Origin: Candidatus Methanodesulfokora sp.
Lineage (GTDB): Archaea; Korarchaeota; Korarchaeia; Korarchaeales; Korarchaeaceae
Reading direction: 5' to 3'
DNA: 14,549 nt
Assembly (NCBI GenBank): GCA_023269865.1
Contig: JAGDWR010000079.1
Coordinates: forward strand, 7,282 to 21,830
Part shown: positions 5,771-12,718 of the stretch, in pieces
Numbering within the stretch: the stretch's first letter is position 1
How the letters are laid out: each line of letters begins with the position of its first letter
Program-made: the position numbers and the translations under genes
Notes under the pieces: model-generated
Database searches by the model: none
Seen by the model: only the letters and a program-made list of their open reading frames with translations
Told to the model about the DNA's origin: nothing

Positions 5771-5796
5771 TGTCGAATTGCATTGCGACTTCGACA
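5771..5796 (+). repeat. Inverted repeat TGTCGAA-N12-TTCGACA in the PHP gene leader
   Basis: Perfect 7-base arms at 5771-5777 and 5790-5796 flank a 12-base spacer. The right arm directly abuts the GGTGAT ribosome binding site (5797-5802) of the PHP gene. If the TATA run at 5745-5755 is used, transcription begins close to the left arm. The element could be a DNA operator at the start site or, if transcription begins further upstream, an RNA stem next to the ribosome binding site. Confidence 0.5.
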
Positions 5797-5806
5797 GGTG
5801 ATGATA

Positions 5807-6406
5807 ATGTATGATCTTCATGTTCACACAAGGTTCTCAAAGGACTCCCTTTCGGAGCCAAGCAAAGTGATTGAAGTGGCAAAGAAAAAGGGGCTCTCTG
5901 GAATAGCTATAACAGATCACAACAGCATGCAAGGTTATATGAGTGCAAGAGAAACAGCGAGAAAGCTGGAGATTGAGCTAATACCTGGAGAGGAAGTTAT
6001 GACCAGCGGCGGGGAGGTGCTTGCGTATCTCATATCAGAGGAGGTAAGACCATACAGAAGCCCTGAGGAAACGATAGATAATATAAGAGAACAAGGCGGC
6101 ATCGCAGCGATAGCACATCCATTCAGAGGAAGATCGATAAGATCAGAAAGTACAATAAAACTGGCCGATTTTGTGGAAGTTGCCAATGGAAGATCCTCCA
6201 GGAAAGAGAATGAGAAGGCACTAGAGCTCGCAAAAAGATGTGGAAAGAGGGGGATAGGGGGGAGCGATGCTCACTTGTTAAGGGAAATAGGAAATGTTGT
6301 TACAATTGGAGGGCTGAAAGCAGATGGAATTTTAATTAGAGGATCCTCTTACAGGCCTTTATTTATCATCTACTCTTCCATCGTAAAGCTTGTAAGAGAA
6401 CTCTAA
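5807..6406 (+). CDS. PHP-domain metal-dependent phosphoesterase
   Basis: A 199-residue stand-alone PHP domain protein, a family that hydrolyses phosphoesters with a two- or three-metal centre. All metal motifs are present and in order: HVHT (5-8), ITDHN (35-39), E62 in PGEEV, H104 in AHPFR, and GGSDAH (151-156; D154, H156). Related small PHP proteins act on nucleotides or on histidinol phosphate; the substrate cannot be read from sequence. The ATG at 5807 was chosen because it follows a GGTGAT ribosome binding site by four bases and puts the first metal motif at residue 5. Upstream in-frame TTG, GTG and ATG codons lie inside the inverted repeat or the ribosome binding site. The stop overlaps the convergent uspA stop by four bases. 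Confidence 0.9.
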   Translation: MYDLHVHTRFSKDSLSEPSKVIEVAKKKGLSGIAITDHNSMQGYMSARETARKLEIELIPGEEVMTSGGEVLAYLISEEVRPYRSPEETIDNIREQGGIAAIAHPFRGRSIRSESTIKLADFVEVANGRSSRKENEKALELAKRCGKRGIGGSDAHLLREIGNVVTIGGLKADGILIRGSSYRPLFIIYSSIVKLVREL

Positions 6407-6882
6407 ATTTGCTGCTGGCTTTTCTCCTGCAAGGGAACTACAAGAACTGGTATATCTGAGTTATTTACTACATATGAGGATATACTTCCGAGCATCCTGT
6501 GCAGAAGCCTTCTCTGTCCTCTTGAGCCCATAACTATCAGATCCACTCCTCTTCTCCTTGCGACTTCCAGTATCTTATCATGAGGGCTTCCTTTCTCTAC
6601 AACTGCCTCTGCCTTAAATCCCCTCTCCTCAGCAAGTCTCCTTCCCCTCTCCACTATATCCCTTGCCTCCTTCTCCATCTTTTCCTCTATTTGCCCTATC
6701 AACACCGGAGATGGCCTAAATATCCCGGATTCGGGATGAAAAGAGGAAAAGCTTTCTATAACCCTTATGTCCACGACGCTTAGCACTATTATCTCCCATC
6801 TCTCCGGAGAAAATTTTGATATGAAGTATTCAAGCGCATTAAAGCTTTCATTGCTTCCGTCAAGGTTTATCAATGCAAGCAT
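6403..6882 (-). CDS. Universal stress protein, UspA family
   Basis: A 159-residue single-domain UspA protein. The first strand is MLALINLDGS, with an ATP-contacting Asp8. The C-terminal nucleotide-binding motif G-x2-G-x9-G-S is intact at GSRG (119-122) and G132-S133. The protein ends with the usual hydrophobic strand (IPVLVVP, 144-150). Members of this ATP-binding type modulate stress responses; no specific partner can be inferred. The ATG at 6882 was chosen because it starts the first Usp strand and lies 24 bases from a TATA box. An upstream open frame of 78 codons runs into the divergent gene and lacks Usp-like sequence. Convergent with the PHP gene, with stops overlapping by four bases. 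Confidence 0.9.
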   Translation of the reverse strand: MLALINLDGSNESFNALEYFISKFSPERWEIIVLSVVDIRVIESFSSFHPESGIFRPSPVLIGQIEEKMEKEARDIVERGRRLAEERGFKAEAVVEKGSPHDKILEVARRRGVDLIVMGSRGQRRLLHRMLGSISSYVVNNSDIPVLVVPLQEKSQQQI

Positions 6883-6901
6883 GTTGAACTCTGCTGCTGG
6901 A

Positions 6902-6911
6902 GGATATAAGG
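6902..6911 (-). promoter_or_regulatory. TATA box of uspA within a 36-base divergent gap
   Basis: On the minus strand this reads CCTTATATCC and is centred about 24 bases before the uspA ATG, giving a leaderless mRNA. The divergent PPC gene starts at 6919 with a GGTGAT ribosome binding site at 6910-6915, so its own promoter must lie inside the uspA coding region. The TTTATC run near 6866-6871 is a candidate. Confidence 0.55.
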
Positions 6912-6918
6912 TGATATT

Positions 6919-7329
6919 ATGAGGACATATAATATAAAAGCAGTCCACATGGTAAGACTGGAGGAGGGAACTGAGATAATATCTGAGCTGAAAAAAGCCT
7001 GCAATAATATGAAAGGAGGGATAATAAAGGGAATAGGTGGGCTGGATAAGGCAAAAATAGCAGTATTCAATCCGGAGAAAGGAGAATATGATGTCAGAGA
7101 GGTAATTGGGTTCCACGAAATAGCTTCTCTATCAGGGAATCTCAGTGTAAAGAAGGATGGGGAAAAGTTCCTGCACCTACATGTGGTCCTAGGATCATGG
7201 AGAGGAGTAATAGCTGGGCATTTAATCGAGGGATATGTGAGAGGAACAGCTGAGATAGCAATATTCGAGCTGGATGAAGAGCTTAATAGGACAATAGAAG
7301 CCAGAGGTCTGACATTGCTGGATCTATAG
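6919..7329 (+). CDS. PPC/DUF296 domain protein (putative DNA-binding)
   Basis: A 136-residue protein that is a single PPC (PCC/DUF296) domain, the fold found in plant AT-hook proteins and as stand-alone proteins in bacteria and archaea. Landmarks: KGIGGLDKAKIAVF (37-50), the core EIASLSGNLS (67-76), the histidine motif FLHLHVVLG (84-92; H86, H88) and AGHLIEGYV (99-107; H101). These histidines form a probable metal site in prokaryotic members. There is no AT-hook. DNA binding is the common description but is not proven for archaeal members. A GGTGAT ribosome binding site lies three bases before the ATG. The ACT-domain gene follows 12 bases after the stop, so the two are probably cotranscribed. 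Confidence 0.88.
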   Translation: MRTYNIKAVHMVRLEEGTEIISELKKACNNMKGGIIKGIGGLDKAKIAVFNPEKGEYDVREVIGFHEIASLSGNLSVKKDGEKFLHLHVVLGSWRGVIAGHLIEGYVRGTAEIAIFELDEELNRTIEARGLTLLDL

Positions 7330-7341
7330 AAATGTTTCTAA

Positions 7342-8037
7342 ATGAGAAGCACTTCTATGCATATGCGGAAGGGAAGCACTGCTGAAGCTGTGAGAAAAGT
7401 TATAAAAAGCCATCCCTCAATAATTGACTGTATCTGTTTTGGAATAGTGAACTTCAGCGCCTTGAGCAGGATAATAACAAAGGAGGTGAAGAAAGCGGGT
7501 AATCTGGAGAAGATAGATGAAAATGCCGTAAAAATGGCAATCATAAGGTTCTCGGAGGATATCAAGAGGAGAAGAACTTTAAATGAGAGGATGATCAGAT
7601 ACATACTTGCAAACAGCTCCGTCAGGCTTGAAATGGATGTTATAGTTGTAACAGCTGAAAGGGAAGTTGTGTTGAGAAACGTGAATGAGATAATGGAGAA
7701 AGCTGCAAATGCCAGGTTCTTCCAATTAACTCAGGGGACTAGGACTTTCACCTTGGCCATTGCAAGGGAAGCAAGCAGCAGCATAGTAAATCTGCTTAGC
7801 AGAGGAATAGCATATAAGATGGACGATCAAGCAGCCATAATCCTAGTGAGCCCAAAGGAGATAATAGATACCCCAGGAGTTGTCTCCTATATAACATCCA
7901 TTTTAGCATGGAATGGGATAAACATAAGTCAGATAATCTCCTGCCATACTGATACAATCCTGATTGTAAGCAGGGATGATGCAATAAGAGCTTATAACGT
8001 GCTTGAGGAGATAATACTGAGGCTCAGGTCCAGCTGA
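7342..8037 (+). CDS. ACT-domain protein, possible amino-acid sensor
   Basis: A 231-residue protein of an archaeal family with an N-terminal helical, possibly helix-turn-helix-like region and C-terminal ACT-type ligand-binding sequence. Residues 12-75 hold the helical part, including KSHPSIIDC and GIVNFSALSRIITKEV, then an AVKMAIIRFSEDIKRRR helix. Residues 95-160 contain strand-rich sequence. Residues 176-225 match the aspartokinase-type ACT pattern, starting DTPGVVSYITSILAWNGINI and ending with an acidic helix. ACT domains bind amino acids, so a regulator is plausible, and argG begins 91 bases downstream. No catalytic domain is visible. The start is uncertain: ATGs at 7342, 7357 and 7363 are in frame and none has a clear ribosome binding site. 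Confidence 0.78.
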   Translation: MRSTSMHMRKGSTAEAVRKVIKSHPSIIDCICFGIVNFSALSRIITKEVKKAGNLEKIDENAVKMAIIRFSEDIKRRRTLNERMIRYILANSSVRLEMDVIVVTAEREVVLRNVNEIMEKAANARFFQLTQGTRTFTLAIAREASSSIVNLLSRGIAYKMDDQAAIILVSPKEIIDTPGVVSYITSILAWNGINISQIISCHTDTILIVSRDDAIRAYNVLEEIILRLRSS

Positions 8038-8072
8038 ATTGTTGCAATCAGAACATTTCATTCCCTATAATG

Positions 8073-8101
8073 AAGTATATATTACAATATACTTATAAAT
8101 A
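8073..8101 (+). promoter_or_regulatory. argG promoter: 8-base inverted repeat overlapping the TATA box
   Basis: AAGTATAT (8073-8080) and ATATACTT (8087-8094) are perfect inverted arms around a six-base spacer. The right arm runs into the TATA-like sequence CTTATAAATA (8092-8101), which lies 28-37 bases before the argG ATG. The repeat therefore covers the TFB-recognition (BRE) side of the promoter, where a bound repressor would prevent initiation. Arginine-regulated repression is an inference. Confidence 0.55.
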
Positions 8102-8128
8102 AGGCTATCTTCAGCTCCCGGGATCTTC

Positions 8129-9364
8129 ATGAAAATTCCAGATGAGATAGGAAAAATGAGAGTCGTTCTGGCATACTCAGGAGGTCTAGATACATCTGTC
8201 CTTCTCTCCTTGCTGAAAGAAGCAGGGAGCGAGGTTATAACAGTGACAGTTGATGTCGGACAGGAGGATGACTTCAAGGAGATAGCAGATAAGGCGGAGA
8301 AGCTTGGAGCTGCAGGACACTATTACATAGATGCAAAAGAAGAGTTCGCCCAGAACTACATTTTCCCAGCGATAAAGGCAAATGCCATGTACCAGGGAAA
8401 ATACCCTCTATCAAGCGCTATTGCAAGGCCTTTAATAGCCTCAAAACTGGTGAAAGTGGCTGAAAAAGAGGATGCTGATGCCGTTGTCCATGGATGCAGC
8501 GGAAAGGGAAATGATCAGATAAGATTTGACGTCACCATAAAGGCATTAAATCCTTCTCTGAAGGTCTTTGCCCCTGTTAGAGACTGGGATCTTGCCAGGG
8601 ACTGGGAGTATGAGTATGCGAAGTCAAAGGGAATACCCGTGAAGTACAAGAGCTACAGTGTGGATGAAAACCTCTGGGGCAGGAGCATAGAGGGAGGAGT
8701 GCTGGAAGATCCATCGAGAGAGCCTCCTGAGGACGCATTCAAATGGACCGTATCTCCTGAAAAAGCACCGGATGAGCCAGAGTATGTAACTATAGATTTC
8801 ATGAAGGGGGTTCCATTTGCTGTAAATGGAAATGCTCTAGCTCCATCACAGCTAATAGCCACTCTTAACACCATGGCTGGAAGGCATGGCATTGGAAGGA
8901 TAGATCATATAGAGGACAGGACTGTTGGATTGAAGAGCAGGGAGGTTTACGAGTGTCCAGCAGCAACAGTCATCATAGAGGCCCACAAAGACCTGGAGAA
9001 AATGGTCCTCACGAAGAGGGAGCTCTCGTTCAAATGGCTTGTCGATGAGACGTGGTCTGATCTAGTTTACACAGGACTCTGGGTGGAGCCATTGAAAAGC
9101 AGCCTGGATGCATTCATAAACAACATTGAGGAGAAGGTCAACGGAAGCGTTACCCTAAAGCTCTACAAGGGAAGCGCTAGGGTTGTGGGGAGAGCTTCAT
9201 ACAACAGCTTATATGAGGACAAGCTTGTGGCATATGAGAGCCACAGCATTCTCTCCCAGGAGTTCTCAAAGGGATTTGTAGAGCTATGGGGACTGCAGAG
9301 CATCCTAGGATTCAGGATGAGGAGGGGTATAAGTGTCCCTCTACAGGAAAGCATTGCTTGGTGA
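8129..9364 (+). CDS. argG: Argininosuccinate synthase
   Basis: ArgG joins citrulline and aspartate using ATP to make argininosuccinate, the next-to-last step of arginine synthesis. The 411-residue length is normal. The PP-loop ATP motif SGGLDTS is at 17-23; VTVDVGQ follows at 38-44, then YPLSSAIARPL (about 90-100) and HGCSGKGNDQIRF (about 119-131), both hallmarks of the citrulline/aspartate site. NLWGRSIEGG (about 181-190) is also conserved. I used the ATG at 8129, whose distance to the TATA box suits a near-leaderless mRNA; a second ATG at 8156 would give the more usual short N-terminus. The 3' end overlaps argH by 32 bases. Confidence 0.97.
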   Translation: MKIPDEIGKMRVVLAYSGGLDTSVLLSLLKEAGSEVITVTVDVGQEDDFKEIADKAEKLGAAGHYYIDAKEEFAQNYIFPAIKANAMYQGKYPLSSAIARPLIASKLVKVAEKEDADAVVHGCSGKGNDQIRFDVTIKALNPSLKVFAPVRDWDLARDWEYEYAKSKGIPVKYKSYSVDENLWGRSIEGGVLEDPSREPPEDAFKWTVSPEKAPDEPEYVTIDFMKGVPFAVNGNALAPSQLIATLNTMAGRHGIGRIDHIEDRTVGLKSREVYECPAATVIIEAHKDLEKMVLTKRELSFKWLVDETWSDLVYTGLWVEPLKSSLDAFINNIEEKVNGSVTLKLYKGSARVVGRASYNSLYEDKLVAYESHSILSQEFSKGFVELWGLQSILGFRMRRGISVPLQESIAW

Positions 9365-10712
9365 TGTGGAGCAGGAAGTACTTAGGTTCACTTCATCTAT
9401 CGATGTGGATAGATATTTCGTCAAAGAAGCAATTGATGTGATGAAAGCCCACGTAAAGCATTTAATGTCCATTAATGTAGTACCAGAGGGGGCTGGAAAG
9501 AGAGTCCTGGAAGCCCTAGAATCTGCATCAGCAGAGGATCTCCTATCTAAAAAAGCTGAGGACATATTTGAGGCAATTGAGGCATATCTGAAGGAGAAGG
9601 TTGGGGAGGACTTTGGATGGATATCAATAGGGAGGAGCAGAAATGATCACATTGCTGCTGTCCTCAGGCTTGTGACAAGGAGATATCTCATCAGCATAAT
9701 AAAGGAGGTTCTGGATTTGAGATCTATGTTGCTTCATAAGACCTCTGAGAACTTGTACACGCTTTTTCCCTCCTTTACTCATATGCAGCCGGCTCAGATA
9801 TCCACAGCTGCACACTACCTGACATACATTGAGGAGGAGCTCTCCTTCTACACCAGGCTTCTTTTGGACATATTGGAGCTGGTTAACAGATCACCCCTTG
9901 GAGCTGCAGCTGCTACCTCAACGATGGTGGACATCGACAGGGAGGAGCTTGCATCCTCCCTCCATTTTAGCGACATGGTAAAGAACTCCCTGTTGGCAAC
10001 AGGATCAAGGGATTTCATGCTTATTGCGTCCTCCATTCTTGCCTCCTTTTCTGTATTTCTATCTAGAATAGCTGAGGATATGATATTCTTCTCGTTTTCA
10101 GGGCTGATAGACGCACCTAGGGAGCACATGGCTACGAGCAGCTTGATGCCGCACAAGAAGAACCTTGTGACAATGGAGCTTATCAGAGCATGGGGAGGCA
10201 GATCTATAGGCCTTCTCACCTCCATCTTGGCTGTGGAGAAGGGAATACCATCGGGATACAACTTGGATCTTCAGGAGATGAACAGCAGTTTTATCTCACT
10301 TCTCATGAGGCTTTTGGATGTTGTAAAGATCTTCAGGGATTTTATATCGAAGGTCAAGTTCAAGCAAGCTGAGCGCATTGAGACTCTAATCTTAACCGAT
10401 CTGGCTGAGCTTCTCTCACTCGAGCTAAATATACCCTACAGGGAGGTCCACATGCGTATAGCTAGGGGGATAAGCGAGATGAAAGATCCCAGCCCGGATG
10501 AACTGCTGTCCTTCCTCAAGCGGGAGTTTAATTTAAATGAGAAAATCATGGAGATGATATTGAACCCACTTAAATTGCTGAAGAGAAAGGGCGATGGATC
10601 CCCCAATCCTGATGCTGTGAGAAAATACATAGATGAGGCAGTAAACAAGATAAATGAGGATAAGGGCCTTCTTAAGAGAATTATCTCAGGGATACAACCA
10701 GATTTGATATAA
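9333..10712 (+). CDS. argH: Argininosuccinate lyase
   Basis: ArgH splits argininosuccinate into arginine and fumarate. The 459-residue protein has the fumarase/aspartase-superfamily blocks: GRSRND (100-105), THMQPAQISTAAHYL (149-163, with catalytic-type H161), SPLGAAAAT (187-195) and SSLMPHKKN (269-277, with the mobile-loop serine). The C-terminus contains GSPNPDAV (422-429). Several normally fixed positions differ: GRSRNDQ is GRSRNDH, the Gly before the loop serines is Thr268, and the Pro after KKN is Leu278. The GTG at 9333 was chosen because GGAGGGGT (9321-9328) lies four bases upstream, inside argG, and the N-terminus YRKALLGDVEQEVLRF then matches the family. argG and argH overlap by 32 bases; the end also overlaps surE by 32 bases. 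Confidence 0.93.
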   Translation: MSLYRKALLGDVEQEVLRFTSSIDVDRYFVKEAIDVMKAHVKHLMSINVVPEGAGKRVLEALESASAEDLLSKKAEDIFEAIEAYLKEKVGEDFGWISIGRSRNDHIAAVLRLVTRRYLISIIKEVLDLRSMLLHKTSENLYTLFPSFTHMQPAQISTAAHYLTYIEEELSFYTRLLLDILELVNRSPLGAAAATSTMVDIDREELASSLHFSDMVKNSLLATGSRDFMLIASSILASFSVFLSRIAEDMIFFSFSGLIDAPREHMATSSLMPHKKNLVTMELIRAWGGRSIGLLTSILAVEKGIPSGYNLDLQEMNSSFISLLMRLLDVVKIFRDFISKVKFKQAERIETLILTDLAELLSLELNIPYREVHMRIARGISEMKDPSPDELLSFLKREFNLNEKIMEMILNPLKLLKRKGDGSPNPDAVRKYIDEAVNKINEDKGLLKRIISGIQPDLI

Positions 10713-11529
10713 CTGATATTAGATCGCTCATCTTCTCCACTATTCTCTCCCTATCAGCTCTTCTCTCCTCCAAAGGAGATATGAAGTTCAGCCCTATGGG
10801 AGTTATGGATATCGCCTTCTCCACGGTTAGTGCATAATAATCAGTCCCTCTCATCTCCTCCGAGACTGCTATCGGATTGCTTCCGAGCCAGTAATATGGC
10901 TTCCCCCTTGGATCTACTCTCTCCAGAACATAGTTCTCGAACTTGACCTTAGCTAGCTTTGTGAGCCTCACTGGGGTGTCATCGGATATCTTAAATGGAA
11001 AATTCACATTCAGGAGATCCACTCCCTCCGGAAGCCCGTTCTCAAGCATCCACTCTGCTATCTCAGCTGCTATCAATGCATGACTCCTGAACTTATCTGC
11101 AGGCCTTGGCTCCTCACTTTGAGGTATCTCAACACTGAAGGCAGCTGATTTGAATCCCATTAAAGCTGCTTGTATTGCTGCTGCTATTGTTCCGCTGGTG
11201 AATATGTTGTCCACAGTCATGTTATCCCCCACGTTTATGCCAGATAGAACTGCCTCAGGCTTGTCCTCGAGCAAATACCTGAGGGCCACTGTCACGGTAT
11301 CACCTGGAGTCCCGCTCACGAGATGAGCTATTCTATATGTCCCCACCTTGGTCGGTATCCTCCATATTCTCAGCGGTTTATGCAGTGTTATTCCCTTTCC
11401 GGCAGCGCTCATCTCTCTTTCTGGCACAACAGCCGAAACATTGAATCCTTTATCTATTAAAGCTTTCCAAAGAGCTTTAAATGGAGCTGAATGTATGCCA
11501 TCATCGTTCGTCAGAAGGACACGGTGCAT
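10681..11529 (-). CDS. surE: 5'/3'-nucleotidase SurE
   Basis: SurE is a metal-dependent survival-protein phosphatase that dephosphorylates nucleoside 5'- and 3'-monophosphates. The N-terminal signature LLTNDDG (5-11) supplies metal ligands D9 and D10. The conserved serine lies in REMSAAGKG, SGTPGDTV follows, and SGINVGDN supplies the metal-ligand Asn. At 282 residues it is slightly longer than many relatives, mostly at the C-terminus. I chose the ATG at 11529 because it lies 24-25 bases from the shared TATA element; an ATG five codons upstream (11544) is possible but sits only about 9 bases from that element. The gene converges on argH and overlaps it by 32 bases. Confidence 0.93.
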   Translation of the reverse strand: MHRVLLTNDDGIHSAPFKALWKALIDKGFNVSAVVPEREMSAAGKGITLHKPLRIWRIPTKVGTYRIAHLVSGTPGDTVTVALRYLLEDKPEAVLSGINVGDNMTVDNIFTSGTIAAAIQAALMGFKSAAFSVEIPQSEEPRPADKFRSHALIAAEIAEWMLENGLPEGVDLLNVNFPFKISDDTPVRLTKLAKVKFENYVLERVDPRGKPYYWLGSNPIAVSEEMRGTDYYALTVEKAISITPIGLNFISPLEERRADRERIVEKMSDLISVISNLVVSLR

Positions 11530-11546
11530 GAGGAAAGTGGCCATGC

Positions 11547-11560
11547 ATGTTTTTTAACAT
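11547..11560. promoter_or_regulatory. Palindromic TATA-like element shared by surE and the aminotransferase gene
   Basis: ATGTT-TTTT-AACAT is a perfect inverted repeat centred at 11553.5, 24.5 bases from the surE ATG (11529) and 25.5 bases from the aminotransferase GTG (11579). TTTTTTAA on the plus strand and TTAAAAAA on the minus strand are acceptable archaeal TATA boxes. Neither start has a ribosome binding site, so both mRNAs should be leaderless. Confidence 0.58.
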
Positions 11561-11578
11561 TCACCTTCACATCGCCAT

Positions 11579-12718
11579 GTGACAGCCAAGAAGGTCATAC
11601 CAATATCCAAGCCTTTATTGGGAAAGGAGGAGCTTAGAGAGATAGAGAAAGTGCTGGAAAGCGGTATGCTGGCTCAGGCTGAGAGAGTAAAGGAGTTTGA
11701 GCAAAAGTTCGCCGATTATATCGGGACAAAGCATGCAATAGCTGTATCAAACGGAACTGCAGCTCTTCACATCGCCCTTATTGCGATGGGATTGAGGCCA
11801 AGGGATAGAGCTTTGACATCTGCCTTCACTTTCTTCGCATCAGCATCGACAATAGCTCTTTGCGGCGCTGTTCCAAGGTTCTCTGACGTGGATGAGAGGA
11901 CTATGAACATTGATCCCGAGAAAATTAAATTGGATAAGTGCAAAATAGTGATACCTGTGCATCTGCATGGGCATCCTGCTGACATGGATCCTATAATGGA
12001 GAAGGCAAGAAGAGAAGGAGCTCTTGTACTGGAGGATGCAGCTCAAGCTCATGGGGCTGAATACAAGGGAAGAAAAGTCGGATCTATAGGAGATGCTGCT
12101 ATATTCAGCTTTTATCCGACAAAGAACATGACGACAGGAGAGGGAGGGATGATAACCACAAACGATGGGGAAATAGCGGAAAAGGCAAGGATTTTAAGGG
12201 ATCAGGGACAGAAAAGCAAGTATATTCACTGGGGGATAGGATTTAACTATAGAATGACGGAGATAAACGCTGCAATAGGATTAGTGCAACTAAGAAAGCT
12301 GGATTCAATGAACAAAAGAAGGGAGGAGATCGCAAGGATATACTCGGAGGAGCTTAATATAAGGGGGATAAAAACGCCATATGTTGCTCCTTGGGCTAAA
12401 CATGCCTGGCACCTTTACCCGCTGATAGCGGATGCTGGAAAAAGGGATGAAATAGTTGATAGGCTGAACTCAATGGGCGTGATGGCTAGAAGGCCATATC
12501 CGATGCCAGTTCAAGAGCAAGAAGCAATGAAAATGCTTAATGATCCAGAGAGAAATTATCTTGCAGTTTTATTTGATAAAATAGAGTTTGAAAGGACCCC
12601 TGTAGCGGAAAGGCTGACGAAGGAGGTGTTCTACATCCCAATACATCCAGGCATGAGCGATGATGATGTCAGCTATGTGGTTGATTCGGTCAAGAGCGTT
12701 CTAAAACAGATTTCATGA
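11579..12718 (+). CDS. DegT/DnrJ/EryC1-family PLP aminotransferase
   Basis: A 379-residue PLP enzyme of the DegT/DnrJ/EryC1 (ArnB-like) family, which usually aminates nucleotide-linked keto sugars using glutamate. Seen: cofactor-phosphate segment SNGTAAL (57-63), D153 in LEDAAQAHGA for the pyridine nitrogen, catalytic Lys182 in SFYPTKNMTTGEGGM, and FNYRMTEINAAIG (222-234). All catalytic residues are present. No sugar-nucleotide dehydratase, dehydrogenase or glycosyltransferase lies nearby, so the product sugar is unknown. The start is GTG at 11579; an ATG two bases upstream is out of frame and stops at once. The 3' end overlaps pyrG by 29 bases in convergent orientation. Confidence 0.92.
   Translation: MTAKKVIPISKPLLGKEELREIEKVLESGMLAQAERVKEFEQKFADYIGTKHAIAVSNGTAALHIALIAMGLRPRDRALTSAFTFFASASTIALCGAVPRFSDVDERTMNIDPEKIKLDKCKIVIPVHLHGHPADMDPIMEKARREGALVLEDAAQAHGAEYKGRKVGSIGDAAIFSFYPTKNMTTGEGGMITTNDGEIAEKARILRDQGQKSKYIHWGIGFNYRMTEINAAIGLVQLRKLDSMNKRREEIARIYSEELNIRGIKTPYVAPWAKHAWHLYPLIADAGKRDEIVDRLNSMGVMARRPYPMPVQEQEAMKMLNDPERNYLAVLFDKIEFERTPVAERLTKEVFYIPIHPGMSDDDVSYVVDSVKSVLKQIS

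Noticed and set aside
6883..7116. 78-codon upstream extension of the UspA frame
   Set aside because: It runs through the divergent promoter and into the PPC gene, and its sequence has no Usp character; the Usp fold starts at the ATG at 6882.
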